Shown in pieces: positions 18,365-27,217 of a stretch of DNA of 64,000 bases. The DNA lies in assembly GCA_016707525.1 (NCBI GenBank), contig JADJHP010000012.1, positions 91,030 through 155,029 on the forward strand, given 5' to 3'. Each line of letters starts with the position of its first letter. Positions within the stretch are counted from its first letter, which is position 1. Under the pieces are notes generated by a model. It ran no database searches and was not told the DNA's origin. It saw nothing but the letters and a program-made list of their open reading frames with translations. The translations under genes and the position numbers were made by a program. This DNA is from Ignavibacteriota bacterium. Its GTDB lineage: Bacteria; Bacteroidota; Ignavibacteria; UBA10030; UBA6906.

Positions 18365-20026
18365 TTGGCCAAGCCGGTTATCATGACCGTGGACGATGAT
18401 CCCCAGGTGCTTGCTGCGATCGAGCGGGATCTCCGTGTGCAGTACCAGAATGAATACCGTATCGTAAAGGCAGGGTCGCCCGCCGAGGCCCTCGACGCCG
18501 CCCGCCAGCTGAAGCAGAGGGGCACACCCGTGGCCCTCTTTCTGGTCGATCAGCGGATGCCGGATATGACCGGCACGGAGTTCCTTGCCGAAGTCGTCGG
18601 ACTTCACCCGGAGGCCCGCAAGGTCCTTCTGACAGCCTACGCGGATACCAGCGCAGCGATCGACAGCATCAACCGGATCGGGTTGGATCATTACCTCATG
18701 AAGCCGTGGGACCCGCCCGATCAGAAGCTCTATCCCGTCCTTGATGACCTTCTGGCCGACTGGAAAAGCCATGCGCGCCCGCCGTACGACGGCATCCGGA
18801 TCGCCGGCGCGAACCTCTCCCCGCAAAGCTACGAAGTGCGCGACTTCCTCTCCCGCAACCAGGTCCCCTACCAGTGGGTCGATATCGATGAAGATGCTGC
18901 GATGCGCAAGCTCATCGGGGACCTCCCGGAAGGGCTGGAGCGTTTGCCGGTTGTCTTTTTTCCTGATGGATCATACGTGAGGGGCCCTTCGCAAACCGAA
19001 CTGGCCAGGAAGATCGGTTTGCAGACGGAGGCGCAACGCCCATTCTACGATGTGATCGTCATCGGGGGCGGTCCGGCCGGTCTGGCGAACACGGTGTATG
19101 CAGCTTCCGAAGGCATGCGCGTCGTCCTCATCGAGCAGAGCGGGCCCGGAGGTCAGGCCGGGACCAGCTCTATGATAGAGAACTACCTGGGTTTCCCCCA
19201 TGGGATCACGGGGGCGGACCTCGCCCAACGGGCGACCGCACAGGCGAAACGGTTTGGGGCCGAGATCCTGACCGCACAGAAGGCGGTGCGCATCCGGCGG
19301 CAGGATCCCTACAAGATCGTGCACCTCGAGGACGGTAAGGAGATATCCGCGTATGCGGTGGTCCTTACCACAGGGATGGCGGTCCGGAGGCTGGACGTCC
19401 CCGGCGTTGAAGCGTTCAGCGGACGGGGGATCTACTACGGTGTTGCGTTGAGTGAAGCAGCCGCCTATCGGGGCCGGAATGTCTGCATCGTCGGTGGCGC
19501 GAATTCCGCGGGACAGGCGGCTCTATTCTTCTCGCGCTATGCGCGCCGGGTATCGATCCTCGTGCGTGCCCCCGACATCAGCCCTGGGATGTCACACTAC
19601 CTCGTGCAGCGGGTAAAGGTCACGGACAATATCGATGTCGTACCGAAGGTCGAGGTCGTCGCCGTGTGTGGCAACGGTCAGCTCGAGCACGCAGTGGTGA
19701 GGGATGTGGATACCGGTTCCGACAGGGAGATCTCCACCGCAGCGCTCTTCATATGTATCGGTACAGCACCGCATTCCGGGTTTGTCGATGGCCTTTTGGA
19801 GTTGAACGACAAGGGGTTCATTCTGACCGGCCCGGACCTTCCCCGCATCAACGGCAGGCCCCGCGGCTGGGCGCTGGATCGGGATCCGCTCCTCTTTGAA
19901 ACCAACGTCCCCGGCGTCTTTGCGGCGGGAGATGTCCGTGCAGGGGCCAACCGGCGTGTTGCCGCGGCGGTGGGGGAAGGGTCCGCCGCGATCTACTCCG
20001 TTCACCGATATCTCAGCACTGTGTGA
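18365..20026 (+). CDS. response regulator fused to glutaredoxin-like domain and thioredoxin-reductase-like flavoprotein
   Basis: 553 residues from TTG 18365, preceded by a strong GGAGG-rich site. Residues 1-130 are a receiver: acidic pocket MTVDDDP, phospho-acceptor D62 in LFLVDQRMPDMTG, and Lys in YLMKPWD. Residues ~140-215 look like a glutaredoxin fold without active-site Cys (SYEVRDFLSRNQVPYQWVDI). Residues ~225-553 are a two-dinucleotide flavoprotein: FAD motif VIVIGGGPAGLANTVYAA, NAD(P) motif VCIVGGANSAGQAALFF, and C-terminal FAD motif GVFAAGDVRAGANRRVA. Thioredoxin reductases have a CxxC just before the NAD(P) motif; here that place reads GIYYGVALSEAAAYRG, so it cannot reduce thioredoxin in the normal way. 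An NAD(P)H oxidase or other flavin-dependent role controlled by phosphorylation is more likely. Confidence 0.92.
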   Translation: MAKPVIMTVDDDPQVLAAIERDLRVQYQNEYRIVKAGSPAEALDAARQLKQRGTPVALFLVDQRMPDMTGTEFLAEVVGLHPEARKVLLTAYADTSAAIDSINRIGLDHYLMKPWDPPDQKLYPVLDDLLADWKSHARPPYDGIRIAGANLSPQSYEVRDFLSRNQVPYQWVDIDEDAAMRKLIGDLPEGLERLPVVFFPDGSYVRGPSQTELARKIGLQTEAQRPFYDVIVIGGGPAGLANTVYAASEGMRVVLIEQSGPGGQAGTSSMIENYLGFPHGITGADLAQRATAQAKRFGAEILTAQKAVRIRRQDPYKIVHLEDGKEISAYAVVLTTGMAVRRLDVPGVEAFSGRGIYYGVALSEAAAYRGRNVCIVGGANSAGQAALFFSRYARRVSILVRAPDISPGMSHYLVQRVKVTDNIDVVPKVEVVAVCGNGQLEHAVVRDVDTGSDREISTAALFICIGTAPHSGFVDGLLELNDKGFILTGPDLPRINGRPRGWALDRDPLLFETNVPGVFAAGDVRAGANRRVAAAVGEGSAAIYSVHRYLSTV

Positions 20027-20056
20027 ATTCTATAACGCATGATGGGAGGGAAGCAC

Positions 20057-20323
20057 ATGAGGCGATTCCTGGTCGTATCCAATCACAGCGCGGAAGACTG
20101 CACGATCGCTCTTCAGCAGGTGCTTGCGATCGGCTATCTGACGCATTTCGATTGGGGGTGCAAGGATGGCGTGCACACGGGCTGGGCAGTGATCGAGGCG
20201 CAGGATAAGGCAGAAGCGATCCTGAGCGTCCCGACGTTCTTACGCGGCCAGGCGCAGGTCGTCAGGCTCACGAAGTTCAAAGCGGAGCATATCCAGGCGG
20301 TCCACCAGACGCCGGCCCCGTAA
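20057..20323 (+). CDS. small conserved-looking protein downstream of the regulator-reductase
   Basis: 88 residues from ATG 20057, with GGGAGGGAAG as ribosome binding site 4-13 bases upstream. No signal peptide or membrane segment. The beginning (RRFLVVSNHSAEDCTIALQQ) and the spacing of Cys, His and Trp residues suggest a compact ferredoxin-like alpha/beta fold such as small dimeric barrel proteins, but I do not recognise a family. It begins 30 bases after the reductase stop, so it is probably in the same transcript and may belong to the same redox signalling unit. Confidence 0.75.
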   Translation: MRRFLVVSNHSAEDCTIALQQVLAIGYLTHFDWGCKDGVHTGWAVIEAQDKAEAILSVPTFLRGQAQVVRLTKFKAEHIQAVHQTPAP

Positions 20324-20359
20324 GCCCGGCGACCACAGCTCCCCCCCCCGCCCGCGGGT

Positions 20360-20392
20360 CCGGTCGGCACGTCCGACGGAAGTGCCGACCGG
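20360..20392. terminator. hairpin between convergent genes
   Basis: CCGGTCGGCAC and GTGCCGACCGG form an 11-base perfect stem with an 11-base loop, between the stops at 20323 (+) and 20400 (-). The T-run after it is weak (GTCGTGTTT) on the plus strand, so a bidirectional terminator is likely but not certain. A run of nine C's lies just before it. Confidence 0.6.
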
Positions 20393-20399
20393 GTCGTGT

Positions 20400-21929
20400 T
20401 TAGTGACGACCGTCGCCCTGTCGGGAGGGGGTGGCAGCGGTGTCGTGGGGGAGGATGTAGCTCCGCAACTCCGCCTCACGTGTGCGCACGAGTGAAGTGG
20501 CTGTCGCCCGTCCAGCGTTCCAGCTCCGGAAGTCCTTCGCCGTGTCCACTCCGGCGTATGATCCGAGAAGCCGCGTGGCCAGATCGCTCCGGTGCTCTGG
20601 CGTCATCACCGGGATGGCGTCGAGCATCACCGGTACCGCATCGGCGCCGAGTCGGAACGTGTACTTCGGGTCGAACTTGCCGTCGGCGGCCATGCGCCCC
20701 ATGTTCACGCGGGCGACGAGGGCTTCGGGGTTCACGGTGTTCAATCCCAGCAGGACGGCGTATCCAGACAGGATGATCGCGAACGGAAGAAGGCCCCGCT
20801 TCCCCCGGAAGACCGTCACGCAGAAGAGGACAAGGGCGAGAGTGATCCAGATGAGGATCGCGGCGGCGCTCACGCGGGCGACCGTAAGACCATAGGCTTC
20901 CACGTAGAGGGAGAGCCGGTGCATCGCGGACGCCAGCATCACGCCGAGGAGTGCGACCATCGCGACGGAGAGTCCCCGAACGAGCCGCTGTTCGCGTGCG
21001 TTCTCACCGTGGAACAACCAGTCGGCAAGCAGGAGGAGCGGAAGCCCCAGTGCAGCGACCGCGATGAGCTCGAAGAAACCCCGGCGGGCATATTCGGCAT
21101 AGGTCAGCGAGGGGGTGCCGAGGATCGCCTCATGCCCGCCGAAGAAGTGGGGGATCTGCAGTGCGACGAAGAGTCCGAACAGCAGATCGAGGGAGCCGAG
21201 GAGGATCGCCAGTTCCGTCACTCCGAGGGAGAGTTTTTTCGGGAAGATGACCGGGAGGGAGGCGGTTTCTGTTGCGAGGAAGCGCCCGCGCAACCAACCT
21301 CCCCCGATCCAGCTCAGGAAAGCGATCAGGGCAGCGTGGCCGACGATGGTCCAGACATCGATCCGGAAGAAGTCGGTGATCAGGTACTCGAACGTCGCAT
21401 CGGCGGAGGTGAGCAGTGATCCGAACAGGAGCAGGGCGGGGACGGCGAGAGCGATCCCGATCCACACCTGGCGGCCGCGCGAGCGTCGCTGTGCGCCTTC
21501 GGTGGTTCCGGCGCGGAGATCGCGGAGAAGGAGAAAGATGGGTCCCACGGAAAGGTGGACCACCTGAGCGAAGACATGGAAGAGATGGTCGAGGAACGTC
21601 ATGTGCGGGAGTTCCCGTGCGTGCTTGCGGGCGGTGACCAGATGAATGGAGGCGATGACGGCCAGGAAGTTGAATCCCATGAGGTTCGGGGCGTCGCGCC
21701 ACGAAAAGCAGATCCCCGTGAGCAGGCCCAGGCCGGCGATGAGCCAGGCTTCGATCGGCAACGGGTCATGCAGGAGGTGGCTGAGGGTACCGATACCTGC
21801 GAAGAGGAGGAGGGTGAGGATCGGAACGTTGAGCCCCCATGGTTCCACTCTCAGAAGCATATCGCCGGCGATCGCCAGGATCAGAGCTGCAAGGAGGAGG
21901 TACTGTACTGCCGGAGGACGGTATGTCAT
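20400..21929 (-). CDS. multi-pass membrane protein of the DUF4153/DUF4173 type
   Basis: 509 residues with about twelve hydrophobic helices. The segment SLTYAEYARRGFFELIAVAA matches the conserved core of DUF4173 proteins, which also have a long C-terminal tail with reduced hydrophobicity as here (residues ~400-509). Function of the family is unknown. An operator-like palindrome 34-54 bases upstream matches the one ahead of the neighbouring winged-helix operon, so that regulator probably controls this gene too. Confidence 0.85.
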   Translation of the reverse strand: MTYRPPAVQYLLLAALILAIAGDMLLRVEPWGLNVPILTLLLFAGIGTLSHLLHDPLPIEAWLIAGLGLLTGICFSWRDAPNLMGFNFLAVIASIHLVTARKHARELPHMTFLDHLFHVFAQVVHLSVGPIFLLLRDLRAGTTEGAQRRSRGRQVWIGIALAVPALLLFGSLLTSADATFEYLITDFFRIDVWTIVGHAALIAFLSWIGGGWLRGRFLATETASLPVIFPKKLSLGVTELAILLGSLDLLFGLFVALQIPHFFGGHEAILGTPSLTYAEYARRGFFELIAVAALGLPLLLLADWLFHGENAREQRLVRGLSVAMVALLGVMLASAMHRLSLYVEAYGLTVARVSAAAILIWITLALVLFCVTVFRGKRGLLPFAIILSGYAVLLGLNTVNPEALVARVNMGRMAADGKFDPKYTFRLGADAVPVMLDAIPVMTPEHRSDLATRLLGSYAGVDTAKDFRSWNAGRATATSLVRTREAELRSYILPHDTAATPSRQGDGRH

Positions 21930-21962
21930 GGGGGTGAGCCTTCAGTTGTGGTTTGGAACAGA

Positions 21963-21983
21963 GTACTCTGTATTGCAAAGTAT
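21963..21983. promoter_or_regulatory. operator-like inverted repeat, site A
   Basis: GTACTCTG-TATTG-CAAAGTAT, a near-perfect 8-base inverted repeat with a 5-base centre, lies just upstream of the DUF4173 gene (start 21929). It matches site B at 22936-22956 in arm length, centre length and 14 of 16 arm positions. Confidence 0.7.
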
Positions 21984-21998
21984 ATGAGCAAAAAAATA

Positions 21999-22298
21999 TC
22001 ACCGGGCGCTGCGTATCACGCTTTCCAGTCCTTCCAGATGCCCCGTGAACGCTTTGCGGCCCGCGTCGGTCACGGTGTAGGTGGTCTGGGGCTTCCGGCC
22101 AACGAACTCCTTCTTCACCTTCACGAAGCGGTGCTCTTCGAGGACCTTCAGGTGGCTGGCGAGGTTACCGTCGGTGACGCCCAACAGCGACCGGAGGGTG
22201 GTGAATTCCTTCGGGTCGTCGACGACCAGGACCGACATGATCCCGAGCCTGATCCGGTTCTCGAAGACGGGGTTGAGTTTGTCGATGAGCGGGCTCAC
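21999..22298 (-). CDS. winged-helix transcriptional regulator
   Basis: 99 residues from GTG 22298, which overlaps the stop of the upstream gene by 4 bases; longer in-frame extensions would run inside that gene. The fold is a MarR/PadR-like winged helix: NPVFENRIRLGIMSVLVVDD, recognition helix region LGVTDGNLASHLKVLEEHRF, and wing VGRKPQTTYTVTDAGRKAF. Such small regulators paired with a membrane protein are common in Bacteroidota and Actinobacteria. Two GTACTyTG-N5-CAAAGTAy sites nearby are the likely operators. Confidence 0.88.
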   Translation of the reverse strand: MSPLIDKLNPVFENRIRLGIMSVLVVDDPKEFTTLRSLLGVTDGNLASHLKVLEEHRFVKVKKEFVGRKPQTTYTVTDAGRKAFTGHLEGLESVIRSAR

Positions 22299-22921
22299 TG
22301 ACGGTACTTCCGGAAGAACAGGACCCCGTAGATGATATGGACCCCGCCGAATCCGGCTGCCCAGAAGAGGAGCCCGTACTCGGGGACAAGTGCGGCGACC
22401 AGGCCAAGAAGGATCTGGATCACCCCCACCGTCCTCACCTCCCCGAACGTGAATGAGCCCGCGCTGAAGAGGGCGAGACCGTAGAACAGGAGCATGGACG
22501 GGATGACGGGCCACAGGGGGCCGTGGTAGAACATGAGGAGGGTCATGATCGCACCGACGACGATGGGTACGGCAAGGGCAAGCACGAGTTGCCGCATCAC
22601 CGGACCATGCACGGGTTCCGCGTGTTTGCGCATCAACCGGTGGGAGAAGAACCATGCGATGGCGAGGGCGCACACGAGTACCCCCACGCCGAGAAGCACG
22701 AGGCTGATCCTGGTGTCGGGTTGCAGATCCATGCGGGTTGCGTTGAAATTGAGCTCAACCCCGTCGGCGCGGAGCATGACCCATGCTGCCCAGGTCCCCG
22801 CCAGGGCGACCGCACCTGCGCCGATCCCTGCGAAGCCGCTGAGGGAGATGAATTTGGTGGACCGCTCCATGATGGAGCGGATCTCGGCTATGTCGCGGAG
22901 TCCGGAATCGATGGTCGTCAT
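22295..22921 (-). CDS. membrane protein co-transcribed with winged-helix regulator
   Basis: 208 residues with about six hydrophobic segments (for example LSGFAGIGAGAVALAGTWAA and RQLVLALAVPIVVGAIMTLL). The soluble N-terminus (DIAEIRSIMERSTKF) resembles a family of unknown-function membrane proteins regularly found before a winged-helix regulator. Its stop overlaps the regulator start by 4 bases, so the two are translationally coupled. The operator-like palindrome at 22936-22956 sits 15 bases upstream of the ATG. It may sense a membrane state for the regulator, which is inference. Confidence 0.85.
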   Translation of the reverse strand: MTTIDSGLRDIAEIRSIMERSTKFISLSGFAGIGAGAVALAGTWAAWVMLRADGVELNFNATRMDLQPDTRISLVLLGVGVLVCALAIAWFFSHRLMRKHAEPVHGPVMRQLVLALAVPIVVGAIMTLLMFYHGPLWPVIPSMLLFYGLALFSAGSFTFGEVRTVGVIQILLGLVAALVPEYGLLFWAAGFGGVHIIYGVLFFRKYRQ

Positions 22922-22935
22922 GCTGCTCCCTTAAA

Positions 22936-22956
22936 GTACTTTGCGCTACAAAGTAC
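22936..22956. promoter_or_regulatory. operator-like inverted repeat, site B
   Basis: GTACTTTG-CGCTA-CAAAGTAC, a perfect 8-base inverted repeat with a 5-base centre, immediately upstream of the membrane protein/winged-helix operon. It shares its motif with site A ahead of the DUF4173 gene. Confidence 0.8.
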
Positions 22957-22993
22957 AACTCTGCGGGATGAATGTCAAGAGGAACTGACCCCG

Positions 22994-24377
22994 TCAACGT
23001 ACCAGGAGCATCGGGACGGACCGCATTGCGGATTCGCTCGTAAGCCGGCACACGTACACGCCGCTTGCCAACCCCGCCGCAGAGAAGCGTACTTCATAGG
23101 TGCCCGGTGCATGATGGCTCCCGGCCAGGAGCGCGACCTCGCGTCCGAGGGCATCGTAGACGGCAAGGCGAACGGTGCCGGCCCGCGGGACATGATACCG
23201 CACCACCGTGGAGGGGTTGAAGGGATTGGGGAAGTTCTGTTCGAGCGAGAATGCGGATGGCATGGCGGCGCCATCGGTACGTGGTACCGTTGTCGCTGGT
23301 TTCATCGTGAGGCCGACCGTTGCGAGCAATGGCTGGGTTCCGGTGATCAGGTCCTGTCCGATCGCCCAGATCATGACGCCCCCTGTTGCCTTTGTGCGGG
23401 AATATTCGCACTTGAGCCGGACAGAGACGGTGTCGTCGTAGCTGACCGTCTGCGTTGCTCCCGGATTGATCGCGTACGGCACCATCCCCACATTGTCCCA
23501 CTGTCGCGTCCAACCAGCGGCGAGGTAGCCCGCGATCGCCGCATAGGTGGCCTGACTCGCTCCCGTACTTGTCCCATACATCGTTGACGCATTGAACACC
23601 TGGCCATAAAAGGAATACCAACGAGAAGTTTGTCGGAAGACACCCCCGCGTGGCGGTGTAGTAGCTCCAGGAATAGTCTATCCACCCCTGAGTGTTCGTC
23701 GCAAAATTGCCATAGAGCGCCGAGTTCGGGCCGGACGTCGCTGACCACCCGCCGTAGAAGTCGTAGGTCATGATCCCGATCCAATCGAGATCGGTCTTCA
23801 TGGATGCGACGTCGAACCACTGTCCGCTCCAGTTCGTGGCAGGCACGGCCAGAGAGATCGTCAGCGGCCGTGGCGCAGTCGCGAAGGCTATCCGCATCTC
23901 ATGGACAAGGGTAGTGAAGTTAGCACGGTCCGTGGTATTCGCCGGATACTCCCAATCGAGGTCGACACCATCGTAGCCGTTTATCACGCAGAAGTCGACG
24001 AGGTTCGTGATGAATCGGCGCCGCGCGGCGGTGTCGGCAGCCATCGGTGAGAACCCCGCGGATTGGTCCCACCCTCCGAGAACCACCAGCACATCCACTC
24101 CCGCAAGATGCGCAGCCTGCACCATTGCAGGGTACGCGAAACCGCTCGTTCCGCTCAGCGACCCGTCGGCATTCGGTATCAGAAATGAATGAGCGATGTG
24201 GGTCAGGTGCTGATACGGGATCGCAGTGTGAGGATACGAGTCCCGGTTCCAGTCCGGGTAATAGCCCACGACCTTTCCCCCCGGCGTCTGGGCGAACGCG
24301 ATCGACGCAAGAAAGAATGGGGCCAACGTCGCGCTCAAGAATTGGAGGATCGCTCGTACGCGTGTATGCAGGTTCAT
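22994..24377 (-). CDS. secreted GH18 chitinase-like enzyme with T9SS tail, two homopolymer frameshifts
   Basis: Signal peptide (FLSATLAPFFLASIAFAQ) then a GH18 barrel starting KVVGYYPDWNRDSYPH. The catalytic DxxDxDxE motif is intact as YDGVDLDWEYP (acid Glu143), with GIMTYDFYGGW further on. The end is a T9SS sorting domain (LEQNFPNPFNPSTVVRY ... SGVYVCRLTSES). The frame breaks twice: at the five-C run 23643-23647, where one more base gives TATRGVSSDKLLVGIPF, and at the four-A run 23608-23611, where one more gives PFYGQVFNASTMYGTS. Both repairs restore expected GH18 sequence and a total of 461 residues. It should cleave chitin or other GlcNAc polymers outside the cell. The paired run contractions favour sequence error over decay. 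Confidence 0.85.
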
Positions 24378-24962
24378 AGGATGGACAGGGGACGGTGAAT
24401 GGAACGTTTCCGTGCCGCGCCGGCTGGCGACCCGGGGGCGCAGTCTGCGGTTTCACGGGAGGCGGCATGGTACTGTGTAAAAAGACAAGATACGGCAGAA
24501 CCCGGCGAGAATCAATCGGGCGGGTGGCGGCCCTCCCCGCCGCTCCGGTCACGGGAACAAAGGCCATCGCATCCGACGTTACGAATACAGAGCAACCAGG
24601 TGGTTCCCCCCGCAACGCTCATGGTGTTCTTCCACATCACAAAGAGCGACAGGCCGGCCCGAGTATGGATCACTTCCATCGCACCACCATCACCTTCGCA
24701 ATCGCCCGCCCGCCGACACCATTCACTCTTCCGCCCACATGACGCGAATGCGATGACCGCGAGCGATCCCGGGTCACGACTTCCGATGATACGAGACAGG
24801 GTGCGGAGCTACAAGCCGGTGTCCCGACAGGGCTCCCGGCAGGCGTGCACGGGCCAGGAACATCGGTGCCACGACGTTGCGGCTCGTCGTGGTCGCATGG
24901 AAAGAGAAGTCGAAAGCAAATGAGGAGCGCAGTGCAGGGGGAGTGAGCGGAGGAGGTTCCGG
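24378..24962. other. gene-poor interval
   Basis: No credible gene: the open frames here have poor residue composition (Arg/Ser/Pro rich) and no recognisable domain. It holds the promoter regions for the divergent GH18 and radical SAM genes, but I see no clear promoter or repeat. Confidence 0.5.
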
Positions 24963-26534
24963 ATGAAACGACTGCGTGTCGGCGTCATTGACCTGGCAAG
25001 CAAGGGGCCCACGACGGCGTTATGGGCACGCGTCATGAACGCCAATCTCTCGAGCATCATGCCCCAGGTGATCGGCGTATGGTGTCAGAGGGCAGGACAC
25101 GACGTCACGATGTTGTGTTATACAGGATTCGAGGACCTGACTTCAGAGCTGCCGGAGGATCTCGATCTCCTCTTCATCGGGTCGTTCACGGAAGCTGCTC
25201 TGCTCGCGTATGCGATCAGTGCCCGGTTCCGCGCCCGGGGTGTGGTGACGGTCCTCGGAGGGCCCCACGCCCGGTGCTATCCGCAGGACGCACAGAAGTA
25301 CTTCGACTATGTGCTGGGGTTCACGGATGAGCAGGTCATCAACGATGTGTTGCGCGACTGCTCGCACCACGCTCCGTTGGGGGTCCGGCTTTCTGCGCCC
25401 CAGCAGCCGGCCGCACTCCCCGGGGTACGCGAACGGTGGGAGTTCATCCAGAGCACTCTCCGGAAAGCACCTCTCATCAAGATGGTGCCGATGCTCGCCA
25501 GTGTCGGCTGTCCGTACACCTGTCCCTTCTGCATCGACTCAGTCGTGCCGTACCAGCTGTTCGATCCTGACGTCCTGAAGGAGGACCTCGGCTTTCTTCT
25601 TACGAAATTCAAGCGGCCTTTGGTCGGGTGGCACGACCCGAATTTCGGCGTACGCTTCGACGACCTGATGAGTGCCATCGAAGAAGCCGTTCCGCCCGGG
25701 CGCATCGACTTCATCGCCGAAAGCAGTCTGTCCTTGCTCTCCGAGCCGCACCTCCAGCGGATGCAACGCAATGGGTTCAAGGCCCTGCTCCCCGGCATTG
25801 AATCCTGGTTCGATCTCGGCGACAAATCGAGGACGGGCGCGGCCCATGGCGAGGCGAAGGTCCTCCGTATCGCCGAGCATGTCAATATGATCCTGCGGTA
25901 CATCCCGTACGTGCAAACGAACTTCGTGCTCGGTCTGGACAGCGACAGGGGGCCCGAGCCGTTCGAACTGACCAAGCGGTTCATCGATCTGACGCCCGGG
26001 GCATTCCCCGGCTACTCGCTCCTGACGGCGTTCGGTGAAGCGGCGCCGATCAATCTGCAGTATCAGATCGACGACCGGCTCATCGGCTTCCCCTTCCATT
26101 TCCTGGACAACAATCACGCGATGAACATGAGACCGAAACACTACGCCTGGCCGGAGTTCTACGAACGCGTCATCGACCTGACGGAACACACGTTCTCGCG
26201 CCGTGCCATCCTCCGCCGCATCGGAGCAACGAAGGCGTTCATTCCACGCTGGCTGAACGTCGTCCGGGCTGTCTCCTCTGAGGGGTATGGCAGGCTCCGG
26301 TTCTATCGAAAGGTACGCGACCGTCTTCTCGGGGATCGCGGATTCCGGGCGTTCTTCGAGCAGGAGTCGAACGTTCTGCCGTCCTTCTATACCGATCTGA
26401 TCCGCGGGGACCTTGGCCCGATGTGGGATTCACTTCCTCCGGGTGCCGTCTACCATGACCCGTATGCCTTCAGGAATTCGCGGACGGATCGGGCAGAAGT
26501 GACCGTCCGCGCGAGTGCGGCAGGGAGTGGGTGA
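24963..26534 (+). CDS. B12-binding-domain radical SAM protein
   Basis: 523 residues. Residues ~1-140 form a cobalamin-binding-like Rossmann domain (RVGVIDLASKGPTTALWARV; VVTVLGGPHARCYPQD). The radical SAM core has the 4Fe-4S motif CxxxCxxC in GCPYTCPFCIDS (about residue 185), followed by LVGWHDPNFGVRFDDLM and IDFIAESSLSLL, which match the usual barrel strands. The C-terminal ~130 residues are helical and basic. Family members are methyltransferases or ring-modifying enzymes in secondary metabolism, and the substrate is not deducible. GGAGG directly before the ATG is a good ribosome binding site. It stands alone, with no pathway partners nearby. Confidence 0.88.
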   Translation: MKRLRVGVIDLASKGPTTALWARVMNANLSSIMPQVIGVWCQRAGHDVTMLCYTGFEDLTSELPEDLDLLFIGSFTEAALLAYAISARFRARGVVTVLGGPHARCYPQDAQKYFDYVLGFTDEQVINDVLRDCSHHAPLGVRLSAPQQPAALPGVRERWEFIQSTLRKAPLIKMVPMLASVGCPYTCPFCIDSVVPYQLFDPDVLKEDLGFLLTKFKRPLVGWHDPNFGVRFDDLMSAIEEAVPPGRIDFIAESSLSLLSEPHLQRMQRNGFKALLPGIESWFDLGDKSRTGAAHGEAKVLRIAEHVNMILRYIPYVQTNFVLGLDSDRGPEPFELTKRFIDLTPGAFPGYSLLTAFGEAAPINLQYQIDDRLIGFPFHFLDNNHAMNMRPKHYAWPEFYERVIDLTEHTFSRRAILRRIGATKAFIPRWLNVVRAVSSEGYGRLRFYRKVRDRLLGDRGFRAFFEQESNVLPSFYTDLIRGDLGPMWDSLPPGAVYHDPYAFRNSRTDRAEVTVRASAAGSG

Positions 26535-26614
26535 GACAGCATGCGCGGAGTGCATCCCCCGGGAGCACATCGATGCCACCCCGCGTGGCGCGCTCGTGAT
26601 CGGACACCGGCCTG

Positions 26615-27046
26615 TCAGCGGGACATCAGCAGGGTGGAGGAATGGAGACGTGCCTCGATCGCGCTGAAGAGTTCGTGGTCATTCCTGAAGTCGCGCCCCC
26701 GTTCTCTTTCGAACATGTGCGGGAAATCGAAGACCATGCGCACCAGCGCGGCCTTATAGCGGACCGCGGGAGTTTCCCCCTCATTGGCGAGGTCACAGAT
26801 CTTCTCATAGACTCTGTGCGTGGTGAGAAAGGGTTGGGCCAGCTTGATCGCCGCCATATCGCGGAGCGTACTCTCCACGACCGTTGGAACCGGGAAGTTC
26901 AGGGATTCGAGGTAACCCTTTTCGAACCGGTGAAACGAGAAATCCCGGTATGTTGTGAATGTTGCACATGTCCGCACAGTATCATCCGCCCGCACTGAAC
27001 CCATTGCGAGGGCTGCCGCACAGACGACGAAGATGAGTCGTGTCAT
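26615..27046 (-). CDS. small exported protein of unknown function
   Basis: 143 residues with a clean signal peptide (RLIFVVCAAALAMGSVRADD). The mature part has one Cys pair at a distance (RTCATFTTYRDF and KICDLANEG) that could form a disulfide, and a helical, charged C-terminus (FDFPHMFERERGRDFRNDHE). I do not recognise a family. It converges with the radical SAM gene (81 bases between) and lies downstream of mntR on the same strand with a 171-base gap. Confidence 0.7.
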   Translation of the reverse strand: MTRLIFVVCAAALAMGSVRADDTVRTCATFTTYRDFSFHRFEKGYLESLNFPVPTVVESTLRDMAAIKLAQPFLTTHRVYEKICDLANEGETPAVRYKAALVRMVFDFPHMFERERGRDFRNDHELFSAIEARLHSSTLLMSR

Positions 27047-27217
27047 GACATCCTCCGAATCGTTACGATGGAACTGCGAATTGGTTCTCCTTCTTATGAC
27101 TCCGTGCGTGGGGGTGTGGTTGCGCGACCGGACGCACCACGGCCCCTTTCCATCGCTGTTCTGTGTGCTTTCGTATCGCCCTGCGTGCGTATGAGGTCCG
27201 GACGGACCGATCGTTGA

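Noticed and set aside
18365..20026. Annotation as an ordinary thioredoxin reductase
   Set aside because: The active-site CxxC is missing and a receiver domain is fused at the N-terminus.
24399..24923. 174-residue open frame between GH18 and the radical SAM gene
   Set aside because: Arg/Ser/Pro-rich, no domain, no ribosome binding site; overlapping frames are equally open.
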